A stretch of 64,000 bases of DNA from Chryseobacterium paludis (GCF_025403485.1 NZ_CP099966.1:4710501-4774500); one strand, 5' to 3'. Counted from the first letter of the stretch, positions 38,119-49,782 are shown. Notes: a model not told the origin generated them from the sequence alone. Numbers and translations: made by a program.

Positions 38119-39177
38119 TTAACCATACAATCTTTCTCTTATTTCAACCAATATCTTTGTTGTCTTTTCCAGATCCGGTTCTTCAGGAAGTGTAGAAACT
38201 GAGTGGTATTGATCAATAGACTTTACCAGATCTTCAGCTTTTTTCATTACCTCATCATAAGACCAGTTTCCAGCTTTAATATCTAATAATTCATCTCGAT
38301 TTTCAACACGGATATGCATCGATCCAGTTTTAAAAATATGTTCACAAGACTGCAATAAACGGATGGTATGCATCATGTTTTTGCTGTCATAGTTTTGTCC
38401 ATGATTTTGATTCACGTTATAACGGTCTTCATTTCGTTCTGAGACCCATTTCCAGTATTCTTTATAATCTTTACAATACACAGAGTAGGCATCAAGATTG
38501 CAAAAGAGATAGGCAGCGGTTTTTTCTCCTTTAGGAACAGAGGATACTGAAACCTGATTAGCTTCCTCATTCCGGATAATTCCTTTATAACCTAATGTGT
38601 GGGTATTATCATAAAATAAAGCAAACATTCCTTTAGTATGATCGATGCTGACCAATCCACATTTCTCCTGAACTTTTTCATTTCTGAAAAGCCATTCTTT
38701 CAACGGTACTGAGCGGTGATCTTCAAGAATAAAACAGAAATCGAGAATGGATTTCCTTTCTTGATCTATAGGATTTAGGATTTTCTTATTTAATCCTTTA
38801 GCCTTTTTGATCTGTGAGATAGCATATCCTGCAAAGGTGTCTTTGCATAATTTTGACAGGAAGTCTTCGGGTTTTAGAAGATCCATCAGAGGGTGTTTCT
38901 CTAAAATACAATCTTCCGGACTGGCCAGAATCTCAAGAATGTTCGGATTGTTTTTTTGCAGTAGCTCTATGAGCCTTCCGATTTCATAGTAGGTAATATC
39001 ATTAGTCTCATTAGAGATTTGCGGAACATAATTCAGTCCAAAAAAATCTTCTTTCGGAATATAATATATCCCTCGGATATCGGTGTCAGAATTTTCCGTC
39101 GCCAATCCGAAAGCACGGCTTCCGGAAATGGCTTCGAAAAGGATTAGTTTTTTATTTTTAAGATCCTGGATCGTCAT
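38119..39177 (-). CDS. RlaP-like pol-beta nucleotidyltransferase
   Basis: 352 residues. The N-terminal catalytic core reads 'GSRAFGLATENSDTDIRGIY' (19-38), the GS-x10-DxD pattern of pol-beta nucleotidyltransferases, followed by 'ITYYEIGRLIELLQKNNPNILEIL'. This matches PF10127 (RlaP), a family associated with RNA ligases in proposed RNA-repair pathways. The C-terminal ~200 residues are helical. A second family member is encoded just upstream (39253-40002) and RtcB lies 4 kb away. The in vivo substrate is not known. Confidence 0.75.
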   Translation of the reverse strand: MTIQDLKNKKLILFEAISGSRAFGLATENSDTDIRGIYYIPKEDFFGLNYVPQISNETNDITYYEIGRLIELLQKNNPNILEILASPEDCILEKHPLMDLLKPEDFLSKLCKDTFAGYAISQIKKAKGLNKKILNPIDQERKSILDFCFILEDHRSVPLKEWLFRNEKVQEKCGLVSIDHTKGMFALFYDNTHTLGYKGIIRNEEANQVSVSSVPKGEKTAAYLFCNLDAYSVYCKDYKEYWKWVSERNEDRYNVNQNHGQNYDSKNMMHTIRLLQSCEHIFKTGSMHIRVENRDELLDIKAGNWSYDEVMKKAEDLVKSIDQYHSVSTLPEEPDLEKTTKILVEIRERLYG

Positions 39178-39252
39178 ATTGAATTGTTATTATTACTGAA
39201 ATTCTATGTTTTTCAAAAGCTTTAATATATTGAAATACTTATCATCTTTTAT

Positions 39253-40074
<822 letters not shown>

Positions 40075-40200
40075 TTAGAATATTATTGAATAAAAAATTG
40101 AATTTGTAAGATTTGCAGTTTTAAATAATTTTAATGCATCAATGAATGTTTTTACCAAGGCGATTACATTTTTTGTAATATTGTAATTTAAACAAGAAAT

Positions 40201-41232
40201 ATGACATTAATAGGTGATCTGGGCAAAATTATTGCTTTTTTGTTTTTGCTGCTTGTGATCTTTTTGATAACAGCAAAAAGTAAAAGAAAATTACCTAATT
40301 ATTTATTTGCTTCATTTCTTCTCGTTTCTTCCATTGATTTATCGGGTCTTTTTTGGTCTCCTTCCAGCACTTTTTTTAGAAGCTTTAAATCTGCCAGTGT
40401 CTTATTACAGATGCCTCTGTATTATCTGTATGTAAAATCAGCCTGTTATTATAATTTTAACTTAAACAAAAAACACCTTTTACATGCATTACTATTCTTA
40501 CTTTCCTTTGTTTTATTTATTTCAACAGACATTTCAAAACAAGGCTATCGGTTATTTGATATGCTATTGACAGTACAATATTACTATTATATTGTTGCCG
40601 TATTTCTTGTGCTGAGAACATTTAAGAAACTATACCGGGAAAATTACTCGAGCAATCATCAACAAGTTTATCAATGGTTGTTAAGAACTACAATTTTATT
40701 TTTAATAGGTAATTTTTTTGTACTGCTCAGGGGTTTCATTAAGAATAACGACATTCTGTTGTATTTGTATACATTTACAGGTTTCTTTGCATTATTTATG
40801 ATCAGTTGGTTTGTGTTAAATTGCTTATACAGACCGGATTTATTTGCTGGAATAGATAAAGATTTAGTTCCGGTAAAGAAAGCTCCTGACTTTAAGGAGG
40901 AATCAGAACAGTTAAAAGATCTCCTGATTCTGATGGAGATGGAAAAGCCTTACTTAGATGATACGTTAACGTTACAAAAACTAGCAGAGAAAATCAACTT
41001 GCCGGAAAAACAACTATCATTGTTGATCAATCAGTCAGTGGGAAAACATTTTTTTGATTTCATTAATGAATTCAGAATTAACAGTGCTAAAACTCTTTTA
41101 AAGGAAAATCCACAGCTAACAGTCTTGGAAGTATTGTATCAGGTAGGTTTTAATTCTAAATCTTCATTTTATACAGCATTTAAAAAAGAAACGGGTGTTA
41201 CCCCTACAGATTACAGAAAATCAATCAGTTAA
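40201..41232 (+). CDS. membrane-anchored AraC-family regulator
   Basis: 343 residues: about six or seven membrane helices (1-225) followed by a cytoplasmic AraC-type DNA-binding domain (about 245-343; 'LTLQKLAEKINLPEKQLSLLIN' and 'VLYQVGFNSKSSFYTAFKKETG'). Such proteins are common in Bacteroidota and may sense envelope signals. It is immediately upstream of the serine hydrolase gene (114-bp gap), which is its probable target. Confidence 0.85.
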   Translation: MTLIGDLGKIIAFLFLLLVIFLITAKSKRKLPNYLFASFLLVSSIDLSGLFWSPSSTFFRSFKSASVLLQMPLYYLYVKSACYYNFNLNKKHLLHALLFLLSFVLFISTDISKQGYRLFDMLLTVQYYYYIVAVFLVLRTFKKLYRENYSSNHQQVYQWLLRTTILFLIGNFFVLLRGFIKNNDILLYLYTFTGFFALFMISWFVLNCLYRPDLFAGIDKDLVPVKKAPDFKEESEQLKDLLILMEMEKPYLDDTLTLQKLAEKINLPEKQLSLLINQSVGKHFFDFINEFRINSAKTLLKENPQLTVLEVLYQVGFNSKSSFYTAFKKETGVTPTDYRKSIS

Positions 41233-41346
41233 ATACTGTTCGACTTTAAGTCGGACTGATTTTTCTAAACAAAAGAGTCCGATTTTCGGTATCCGGATAT
41301 TTATTTCAGCGCAAAGTTTCAGATTTGTTTCATTAAAAATTTAAAA

Positions 41347-43005
41347 ATGAAATCACACATTAAACTTGCGTTATGTATTTTCTTTCTAATGGGCTTTGGA
41401 TTAGGATTATATTCCAGTCAATTCACTCCAAAAAATGAAATCAGAAAAGCCGATTCGCTATTAAATACATATGCTAAGGCGAATGCTCCCGGAATGGCCA
41501 TAGGGATCATAAAAGATGGGAAAGTAATCTATAAGAAAACATATGGGCAGGCCAATCTGGAGGATCAAATTTCCGTAACAGATTCCACTGCTTTCAATAT
41601 AGCATCAGTTTCCAAGCAGTTTACAGCGTTGGTTGCACTTATGGCCGTAAAGGAAGGAAAGCTTTCTTTAGATGATGATATCAGAAACTATCTTCCTGAG
41701 CTTAGCAGTTTACCTTATAAAATCAGCGTCCGCCAATTGGCGAATCATACCCATGGCTTACCCAATTTTACGGAAATTAATGAATTACAAGGTTTTGGTG
41801 ATGAGTTCAGACTGACAAATAATGAAGCTGTACAGACCGTTTTAGGAATTAAAAGTATTAACTATACTCCGGGAGAACAGTATCAATATAATAATACAGG
41901 TTTCATGCTGCTTGCGGAAATCCTCCGCAGAGTATATAAGAAGGATTTTGCCCAGATACTAAAGGAATTCATTTTTAATCCACTTGGTATGAAGCATAGC
42001 GTAGCAATAGATGATCCTGAAAAAATAATCCCAAATAAGGCAGAACCATACCTGCAAAAAGGAAATATATTTTTAAAATTTCCAATCGGACAAATGGTTT
42101 ATGGAGCATCTAATATTTATATTACTTTAAATGATTTATGTACATGGGCCATCAATTTTCAAAAGCCAACCGTTGGCAGTCGTGAACTTTTTAATACCAT
42201 GCAGAAAAATACAATATTAAATAATGGAAGTCATATCGAATATGGTTTAGGACTGCAAACAGGAACGTATAAAGGGTTGAATTTAGTTTTTCATGGTGGT
42301 GGTACTGCAGGTTATTGCTCTTATATTCTTCATATTCCTTCTCAAAACTTCTCTCTTGTTGTATTAGGAAATAAGAGGGCTTTTGACGGTTTCTTAATTG
42401 CCTATCAGCTGATTGATTTATTTCTTGCCAATAAGCTAACTCCAGATATTAGACCACAAAAAACAACATATACACCATCAGAATTAAAGAACTTTGAAGG
42501 GGTATATGAACTGAGTCCGGGAAACTATCTTGAAATTTCAGCAGATGGGAAAGATCTTTATGTAGGGACCTATAATCATAAAGGTAAAGAAGTTTTACCA
42601 GGAGTAGGGGACGGTAAATTTAATATTACTTCTATTCCTACCGCAAGTCTTACATTTAATGGAGGATTAGTGACCTTTAGAATTGGTGATTTTACATACA
42701 CCGCAAAAAGAGTAACATTGAATCCGCCTAAAGCAGAGACCATGGATTTGAAACAGTTTGTTGGATTTTACAGAAATGACGAGTTTAATACAACTTATCA
42801 ACTGGTTATTGAAAATAATAATCTGGTAGCAAAACACCCTATAAATGGCGATATTCCAGTATTTCCTCTAAAACAGATGAGTTTTAATTCGACGCAATCC
42901 TATTTTGGACAGCTCGATTTTAAAGTGGGAAAAGAAGGTGATATAAGCGGATTTATGCTGTCGGGTTCCAATCTTGTCAATATAGAATTTAAAAAAATAA
43001 ACTAA
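41347..43005 (+). CDS. class C beta-lactamase-like serine hydrolase
   Basis: 552-residue exported hydrolase: a signal peptide/anchor in 1-24, the SxxK motif SVSK (87-90), the YxN motif Y181-N182-N183, and 'FHGGGTAGY' near 317 at the KTG position. The C-terminal ~150 residues are two lipocalin-like beta segments ('FEGVYELSPGNYLEISADG' and 'FVGFYRNDEFNTTYQL'), a usual add-on in this group. Likely a D-peptidase or esterase of the cell envelope. It lies downstream of an AraC regulator. Confidence 0.85.
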   Translation: MKSHIKLALCIFFLMGFGLGLYSSQFTPKNEIRKADSLLNTYAKANAPGMAIGIIKDGKVIYKKTYGQANLEDQISVTDSTAFNIASVSKQFTALVALMAVKEGKLSLDDDIRNYLPELSSLPYKISVRQLANHTHGLPNFTEINELQGFGDEFRLTNNEAVQTVLGIKSINYTPGEQYQYNNTGFMLLAEILRRVYKKDFAQILKEFIFNPLGMKHSVAIDDPEKIIPNKAEPYLQKGNIFLKFPIGQMVYGASNIYITLNDLCTWAINFQKPTVGSRELFNTMQKNTILNNGSHIEYGLGLQTGTYKGLNLVFHGGGTAGYCSYILHIPSQNFSLVVLGNKRAFDGFLIAYQLIDLFLANKLTPDIRPQKTTYTPSELKNFEGVYELSPGNYLEISADGKDLYVGTYNHKGKEVLPGVGDGKFNITSIPTASLTFNGGLVTFRIGDFTYTAKRVTLNPPKAETMDLKQFVGFYRNDEFNTTYQLVIENNNLVAKHPINGDIPVFPLKQMSFNSTQSYFGQLDFKVGKEGDISGFMLSGSNLVNIEFKKIN

Positions 43006-43028
43006 CAGTTTTATTGTCTTAAATGATT

Positions 43029-43061
43029 AATACCCTTGTACTTATAAAGCGCAAGGGTATT
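43029..43061. terminator. hairpin between convergent genes
   Basis: AATACCCTTG (43029-43038) pairs with CAAGGGTATT (43052-43061) around a 13-nt loop, between the hydrolase and rtcB stops. No clear U run follows, so termination strength is uncertain. Confidence 0.5.
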
Positions 43062-43154
43062 TAAAAAAATATACTTGTAATTGATTATAATTAAATTTTT
43101 TTGAATTACATAATTTAATCTCTTGCAGGTTTTACAATTGTGGCAGATTAATAT

Positions 43155-43192
43155 TATAAAAAATCTACGTGATCTGCTTAATCTGCGAGAGT
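43155..43192. repeat. 'ATCTGC' intergenic repeat
   Basis: The stretch holds three near copies of the unit ATCTRCG/TTR (ATCTACGTG, ATCTGCTTA, ATCTGCGAG), a pattern I recall as frequent between genes in flavobacteria. No coding potential. Confidence 0.4.
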
Positions 43193-43224
43193 AAAATATA
43201 TTCAATAATCAATCAGGCTTAGTA

Positions 43225-44637
<1,413 letters not shown>

Positions 44638-44719
44638 TTACGCAAGTGTGCAATGTTTTTGCGTAGATGATTTTTTTTTGATTATTTTTACATCAATCTT
44701 TTTAAAAAATAAATATTGT

Positions 44720-45052
44720 ATGTTATTGGAACAATTAAAGAACTCACCTGAAGAGATTCATTTCAAAGACGTTATTACTTATATCGATGAGAATTATAAC
44801 TTTACACCAACAAAATTTAAAAACGGAACTACAGCGAATGAAGCAGATCAAAATAATGGATCTTGTAAAGTATTTAGTTTTGCAAAGCTGAATGATCTGT
44901 CAAAAAGGGATGTTTTAAATCTTTTTGGAGAATTTTACAGAGAAGATGTTCTTAAAAATCCTGAAGGGGTTGATCATCAGAATATCAGAAACTTTATGGA
45001 GTTCGGATGGGACGGGATTGTTTTTGAAGGGGAAGCGTTAAGAAAGAAATAA
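44720..45052 (+). CDS. HopJ-family protein
   Basis: 110 residues from the ATG at 44720 (MLLEQLKNSPEEIHFKDVI); a longer frame from 44606 overlaps rtcB and is rejected. The sequence 'DENYNFTPTKFKNGTTANEA' and 'FYREDVLKNPEGVDHQNIRNF' is typical of proteins named HopJ type III effectors. They occur widely in free-living bacteria without type III secretion, so the name does not indicate an effector here. It is divergent from rtcB, with 112 bp between the two start codons. Confidence 0.85.
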   Translation: MLLEQLKNSPEEIHFKDVITYIDENYNFTPTKFKNGTTANEADQNNGSCKVFSFAKLNDLSKRDVLNLFGEFYREDVLKNPEGVDHQNIRNFMEFGWDGIVFEGEALRKK

Positions 45053-45084
45053 TTCTGGCACAGCGATAGTAAAATACGATGAAT

Positions 45085-45118
45085 GAGATTGCTTCACCTT
45101 CGGTTCGCAATGACGATG
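45085..45118. repeat. dispersed intergenic repeat
   Basis: GAGATTGCTTCACCTTCGGT, continuing TCGCAATGACG, is a form of the 'ATTGCTTC..TTCGCAATGAC' intergenic element that I recall as abundant in Chryseobacterium-like genomes. The A(T)TTGC/GCAAT ends are inverted, so it can form a hairpin. Confidence 0.45.
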
Positions 45119-45156
45119 TAGCATAAGCCAGCCAATACCCACTAAACACAAGAAAA

Positions 45157-46170
45157 ATGTCATCCAATAAAAACGCTCTGATCCGCTATAAGACTCTGGA
45201 TAAATGCCTTAAGAACAAATACCGCCAATACACATTAGAAGACCTGATCGATGAATGTTCCGAAGCGTTGTTTGAGTTTGAAGGAAAGGAATCCTTTGTA
45301 AGCAAACGTACCATACAGCTGGATTTGCAGAATATGCGCAGCGAAAAGTTCGGTTATGAGGCTCCTATTGAAGTTTATGAGAGGAAATATTACCGATACA
45401 GTGATCCTGAATACAGCATTCATAATATTTCGGTGAATGAAAGCGATCTGAAAGCAATGAACAATGCCGTTCAGATCTTGAAGCAGTTCAAAGATTTTTC
45501 TATGTTTAAAGATATGAATGGGGTGATCCAGAAACTGGAAGATTCAATTCATTCAACCAATCAGAAATCCATTATTCATCTCGATAAAAATGAACGGCTG
45601 AAAGGATTGGAACATATTGATATTTTATATGAAAGTATTTTAAACAGGAGGGTATTAAAGATTCTGTATAAAAGCTTTAAAGCAAGGGAATCTGATTATT
45701 ACATCGTTCATCCGCAGTTACTGAAAGAATATAATAACCGTTGGTTTCTTATCTGTTGGTATAAAAATAAAATGTATAATCTGGCATTAGACAGGATGGA
45801 AGAAATCTCTATTGAAGAAGCTGTTACATACATCGATAAGGAGTTTGATTCTGATCGTTATTTTGGAGAAGTGATCGGGGTTACTGTTTCAGATGGGCAA
45901 CGTCCTCAGAATGTTATTTTTAAAATCAATGCCAAGCACGCTCCGTATGTTAAAACAAAACCTTTTCATCATTCTCAGGAAATTATAAATGAAGATGATA
46001 GTGGGACAACATTTAAAATATGTGTGCAGCTTAATTTCGAATTAGAAAGGATGATCCTGGGATTGGGTGAGTTTATTACTGTTTTAAAACCGGAACGGCT
46101 TAAGAGAAGAATCCAGGCCAGCCTGAAAGAGGCTTTTCAGAATTATCAGAATCTTAATGAAGGGGTCTGA
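45157..46170 (+). CDS. WYL-domain transcriptional regulator
   Basis: 337 residues: an N-terminal winged HTH (about 1-95, 'YTLEDLIDECSEALFEFEG'), a middle linker, a WYL domain (about 155-235, 'YYIVHPQLLKEYNNRWFLICW') and the C-terminal WCX extension. WYL domains are ligand sensors, in some cases for nucleic acid ends. Because rtcB and two RlaP-like genes are close, it is a good candidate regulator of RNA repair, but it could also act elsewhere. Confidence 0.85.
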   Translation: MSSNKNALIRYKTLDKCLKNKYRQYTLEDLIDECSEALFEFEGKESFVSKRTIQLDLQNMRSEKFGYEAPIEVYERKYYRYSDPEYSIHNISVNESDLKAMNNAVQILKQFKDFSMFKDMNGVIQKLEDSIHSTNQKSIIHLDKNERLKGLEHIDILYESILNRRVLKILYKSFKARESDYYIVHPQLLKEYNNRWFLICWYKNKMYNLALDRMEEISIEEAVTYIDKEFDSDRYFGEVIGVTVSDGQRPQNVIFKINAKHAPYVKTKPFHHSQEIINEDDSGTTFKICVQLNFELERMILGLGEFITVLKPERLKRRIQASLKEAFQNYQNLNEGV

Positions 46171-46218
46171 TTTAATAAATGGCGCAAAAATTGTAATTGT
46201 TAATCAAAATAAATAAAT

Positions 46219-46347
46219 ATGAAATCAAGAATTCTTAAAGCAGTCATTGCTATAGTTGCCCCACTTGTTATCGAGTATATCGTAAAAAAAGTGAGTGAAA
46301 AATTAGATAAAAAGGATGAGGCTAAAAAAAAGCAGATTACAGCTTAA
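46219..46347 (+). CDS. 42-residue single-helix membrane peptide
   Basis: Short ORF MKSRILKAVIAIVAPLVIEY followed by a strongly basic/acidic tail rich in Lys (VSEKLDKKDEAKKKQ). Residues 7-21 are hydrophobic, so one membrane helix is likely. It starts 48 bp after the WYL gene, follows normal codon use, and ends 25 bp before a terminator, which together suggest a true gene. Function unknown. Confidence 0.6.
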   Translation: MKSRILKAVIAIVAPLVIEYIVKKVSEKLDKKDEAKKKQITA

Positions 46348-46369
46348 GTTAGACATCATTCACTATGAT

Positions 46370-46402
46370 AAAAAGGCTGTCTGTTATGGACGGTCTTTTT
46401 TA
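46370..46402. terminator. bidirectional terminator
   Basis: AAAGGCTGTC pairs (two G-U) with GACGGTCTTT around a short loop, with A and T runs on both sides; it separates the plus-strand peptide gene from the minus-strand DUF1501 gene. Confidence 0.75.
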
Positions 46403-47584
46403 TATAAAATCATAGACACCGTTTTTCCAGCCCAATACTTTTGAAGAATCTGCTTTTAGCCAGTTCCTGAGGATCGTAGCATATACTTTCCTGAAATCTT
46501 CAGTATAGATCAGATCACCCTCATTCAGGTTTTGTAAATCGGGAAGGGTATTTAGAAATCCTTTCTTTTTAAGCCCGCCACTGATAAAAAACATTTGATT
46601 TGCTGTTCCATGATCGGTTCCATTACTGGCATTCTGAGCAACACGACGTCCGAATTCTGAAAAGGTAATTAGAAGGATGTTGTCAAAGAGCCCGTTCTCC
46701 TTCATATCGGCCACAAAAGATTTTACTGCTTCATTGATATCTGTGAATAGCTTTTGTTGCCTTTCATTCTGATTAACATGGGTATCGAAACTTCCTACGG
46801 AAAGATAATAGACCTGTGTATTAATGTCTGATTTGATCAGTGATGCTATTGTTTTGAAGTCTTTACCCAATGTTGAATTTGGGTAGGTTTGATCCGTTTG
46901 TTTGGATTTGCTTTTTTCAAAAATGTAACTGGCATTATTGATCGTAGAACCTAAGGTCTGATAAAGATAAGAGACAGTTTCATCTTCGTGATGGTGGTCA
47001 TAAAGTGATTTGAAATATTTTTCCTGACTGGTTTGATAGAGTCTCTTTGGATCTTTGAAAGCAAATGCCTTATTATTTTCGCCTTTTAATGCCAGGCTCA
47101 GCATATCATCAACTTCCAGAGCCTGAGTAGGATGTTCACAACGGTAACATTCTTCATCGAGAAAGCGTCCCAACCAACCAGTTTCTAAGAACTCATCACT
47201 TTTACTTGCGGACTGCCAGATATCCATGCTTCTGAAATGTGATTTGTCAGGATTCGGATAGCCGACATTGTTCAAAATAGCCAATTCTCCATTGTCGAAA
47301 AGATCTTTGAAATAGGAGAGAGCAGGATTGATTCCTGTTTCATCATTTAATCTTAGAGAATTATTGATCGCAATATTTTTTCTTTCCCTGAAGTACACAT
47401 CATTTTTTATCGGAATAATTGTATTTAATCCGTCATTCCCTCCTGTAAACTGTAGCACGATCAAAATATTTTGACTGGGTTGTAGCGCGTTATCCAACCT
47501 CATGGATCTCAGGAAGTTTGGAACTACCAGTGAAGCTGTCGCTAACGAACTTATCTTTAGAAATTCTCTTCTTTTAATTAACAT
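46400..47584 (-). CDS. DUF1501 protein with Tat-like signal
   Basis: 394 residues. The N-terminus MLIKRREFLKISSLATASLVVP has the RRxFLK twin-arginine motif, so export in folded form is likely. The DUF1501 core has 'VLQFTGGNDGLNTIIPI' (about 42-58), 'VGSFDTHVNQNERQQ' (about 265-279) and 'SEFGRRVAQNASNGTDHGTANQ' (about 308-329). The family is related to alkaline-phosphatase-fold enzymes. It is encoded 19 bp behind the DUF1800 partner, an almost fixed pair in Bacteroidota and Planctomycetes. Reaction unknown. Confidence 0.88.
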   Translation of the reverse strand: MLIKRREFLKISSLATASLVVPNFLRSMRLDNALQPSQNILIVLQFTGGNDGLNTIIPIKNDVYFRERKNIAINNSLRLNDETGINPALSYFKDLFDNGELAILNNVGYPNPDKSHFRSMDIWQSASKSDEFLETGWLGRFLDEECYRCEHPTQALEVDDMLSLALKGENNKAFAFKDPKRLYQTSQEKYFKSLYDHHHEDETVSYLYQTLGSTINNASYIFEKSKSKQTDQTYPNSTLGKDFKTIASLIKSDINTQVYYLSVGSFDTHVNQNERQQKLFTDINEAVKSFVADMKENGLFDNILLITFSEFGRRVAQNASNGTDHGTANQMFFISGGLKKKGFLNTLPDLQNLNEGDLIYTEDFRKVYATILRNWLKADSSKVLGWKNGVYDFI

Positions 47585-47603
47585 CTTACTGCTTTTAAGG
47601 AGG

Positions 47604-48983
47604 TTACATCAATTGATACTCTGGTGTGGACATCAGATTAATTATATTCATTTTTACACTCTGATCAGAAAAGTTTTTCACAGAACTCATATCCAGGGAT
47701 TTCGAGTTTTGGAGAAGATAGTCCTCCCCTTTTTTATTCTGAAAAACCTTTTCTACACGATTCCAGTCGATGGTGATATTTGGATTTTTAAACGCTTTAT
47801 TTAATGCTGTTTCACGGGACTTCATTCCCATATCAATATCATCATCCTGTCGGGGGCTGTATTCTAAAGGTCTTAATCCGGACCAGATCTGAGGGATCTG
47901 AAGTCTTAGCATCAGTGTAGAACTGTCGATCCAGGATTTCCCACTCGGCCATCCCGCCACATTGGGTGGATAAAGAAGCATCTGTCCTAATAGTTTTTGA
48001 TAGACGATGAGGTTTTCAGGAGCTTGAATATTCATAGGTAAAACTCTCATCATTCCTACCATGAGCTCAATAGGGGATTTTATTTTTGTTCCGATATTTT
48101 TTGGATCATAAAACCATGAACCTGAAAAAATGTGCTGCAAAAGCTTTTTTATATCGTAACCTGAATGGTAAAAATCCTCACTTAATCGATTGATAATGGT
48201 ATTGTCAATGTTTTCGTTAACGAAAAATTTATAAATTTTAGTTGTTATGAATTTGGCCGTAGCCTTTTGTTCCAGAATAATATTTAAAATATCATCGCCT
48301 GTGAAATTTCCAGTTTTTCCTAAAAACGTTTTGGTTCCTGTATCGTGAAGTCTTTTTCTTTCATTAAAATTTCCATCCTTATCATATCCCCATCCTGTAA
48401 AGGCTCTGGCGGCTTCTCTGATATCTTTTTCATTATAATTTCCCCGTCCCATGGTAAATAATTCCATAACCTCGCGGGCGAAGTTTTCATTGGGATGGTC
48501 TTTTTTATTCTGTTGATTGTTGAGGAAACTCAACATAGCAGGAGAGCGGCTGACATCAAAAAGCAACTCTTTAAAATTACCCAATGCATTTTTTCTGATA
48601 CTGTTTAATAACTGTCTGTTGAATTTTGAATTATTAATTCTTGTAGCGAAATGGCCATGCCAGAAAAAAGCCATCTTCTCTCTGAGTTGATCTGGACTGT
48701 TGATCATGCTATCAAGGAAATTAAGGTTAAGCTCATTATTCTGCTCTCTGTTGATCTTCTGATTTTCTTTTCTCTTTTCGGCAGGTGTTGGTGAGTTCAT
48801 ATAATCAACAGCAGCTACATCCGGGGTATTATAGGTCAGTTCAGTAAAAGCTTTTTCTTTAAACAATTCATCGATCAAAGTTTTATTTGATAGAGTTTGT
48901 ATGTCTTCAAACTGGCTAATGCCGGGACCAAAGCCTGCACGCCAAAGTAAGTGCTTGTTATGAAGTATTACAGGAAATGCCAT
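47604..48983 (-). CDS. DUF1800 protein
   Basis: 459 residues with the DUF1800 pattern: 'LLWRAGFGP' at 13-21 (usual HLLRRAGFG), 'REKMAFFWHGHFATR' (about 98-112), 'NENFAREVMELFTMGRGNYNEKDIREAARAFTGW' around 160-195 and 'PPNVAGWPSGKSWIDSSTL' (about 334-352). No signal peptide is obvious. It forms an operon with the DUF1501 gene. The pair is usually seen together in surface-associated gene sets, but its chemistry is unknown. Confidence 0.88.
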   Translation of the reverse strand: MAFPVILHNKHLLWRAGFGPGISQFEDIQTLSNKTLIDELFKEKAFTELTYNTPDVAAVDYMNSPTPAEKRKENQKINREQNNELNLNFLDSMINSPDQLREKMAFFWHGHFATRINNSKFNRQLLNSIRKNALGNFKELLFDVSRSPAMLSFLNNQQNKKDHPNENFAREVMELFTMGRGNYNEKDIREAARAFTGWGYDKDGNFNERKRLHDTGTKTFLGKTGNFTGDDILNIILEQKATAKFITTKIYKFFVNENIDNTIINRLSEDFYHSGYDIKKLLQHIFSGSWFYDPKNIGTKIKSPIELMVGMMRVLPMNIQAPENLIVYQKLLGQMLLYPPNVAGWPSGKSWIDSSTLMLRLQIPQIWSGLRPLEYSPRQDDDIDMGMKSRETALNKAFKNPNITIDWNRVEKVFQNKKGEDYLLQNSKSLDMSSVKNFSDQSVKMNIINLMSTPEYQLM

Positions 48984-49167
48984 GAATAGATTTGTATTTT
49001 GGATATCATAAACTTAAAGAGGTTAAAAATTAGAACGTTTAATACGTTCATAGATTGTTTTTTTAACATTAATTAAACATTTATTTAAATTTTAACAAAA
49101 ATTAACTATTTGATTTTCATGCGTTTGTGTTTCTTGTAGATGTTAAAACAGTGAAAAAGTGCCTGGT

Positions 49168-49183
49168 TGGCATGATTTTTACA
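49168..49183 (+). promoter_or_regulatory. possible sigma-54-type promoter
   Basis: TGGCAT-GATTT-TTACA resembles the -24/-12 element TGGCAC-N5-TTGCA, with C to T and G to A changes, 36 bp before the ATG at 49219. No TAnnTTTG box is evident at this gene. Similar TTGGCA..TTTTTGC sequences are remembered before flavobacterial outer membrane protein genes. Confidence 0.4.
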
Positions 49184-49218
49184 TCATACTGATTAGTAAA
49201 ATTTAAAGATCAGAAATT

Positions 49219-49782
49219 ATGAAAATGTTTAAACAAGCAGTTTTATTAGCTGGAATTTTAACAGCAGGTATTGCAAGTGCACAAAGCGTACAAATGAATA
49301 ATATGCTTAAAGTAGGAGCAAATGTTGGATTAGCTGTTCCTTCAGATAATCTTTCCGCTGCTGTAGGGGTGGATGTGGCTTACCAAAATCTGATTACTCC
49401 GGGATTCGGATTAGGTATCGCAACTGGTTATTCCCATTATTTTGGAAAAGAAAACAATGGATATAAAAATAATGATGTGGGAGTAATTCCTGTTGCAGCA
49501 TTAATAAGAATTTATCCAAAACAAACTGGTTTCTATTTTGGAACTGACTTAGGGTATGGTTTCTTGGTAGGTGATGATAAAGTAGCTTCAAATACTTTGG
49601 TTGACAGACCAAGTGGAGGTTTTTATATCAAACCTGAAATTGGATACCATAACAAAGACTGGAATTTCTTCGTACAATATCAGAAGGTATTTACAGGAAG
49701 TAAAGGCGATTTAGTGAATCAAGACTACAATGTGGGTAACATTGGTGTTGGATTTTCTTACAATATTGCGTTAGGAAAGTAG
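49219..49782 (+). CDS. outer membrane beta-barrel protein
   Basis: 187 residues with a Sec signal peptide (MKMFKQAVLLAGILTAGIASAQ) and a mature part of alternating hydrophobic residues with Gly/aromatic turns, closing with 'NIGVGFSYNIALGK'. This is the porin-family/OprF-N-terminal type of small barrel common in Flavobacteriia. It probably sits in the outer membrane; ligand unknown. Own terminator downstream. Confidence 0.75.
   Translation: MKMFKQAVLLAGILTAGIASAQSVQMNNMLKVGANVGLAVPSDNLSAAVGVDVAYQNLITPGFGLGIATGYSHYFGKENNGYKNNDVGVIPVAALIRIYPKQTGFYFGTDLGYGFLVGDDKVASNTLVDRPSGGFYIKPEIGYHNKDWNFFVQYQKVFTGSKGDLVNQDYNVGNIGVGFSYNIALGK

Noticed and set aside
43011-43205. 64-codon minus-strand ORF after the serine hydrolase
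   Set aside because: It spans a hairpin and an intergenic repeat; no protein-like composition.
44720-45052. Type III effector reading of the HopJ-like gene
   Set aside because: HopJ homologues are widespread in bacteria without type III secretion and no secretion genes are present.
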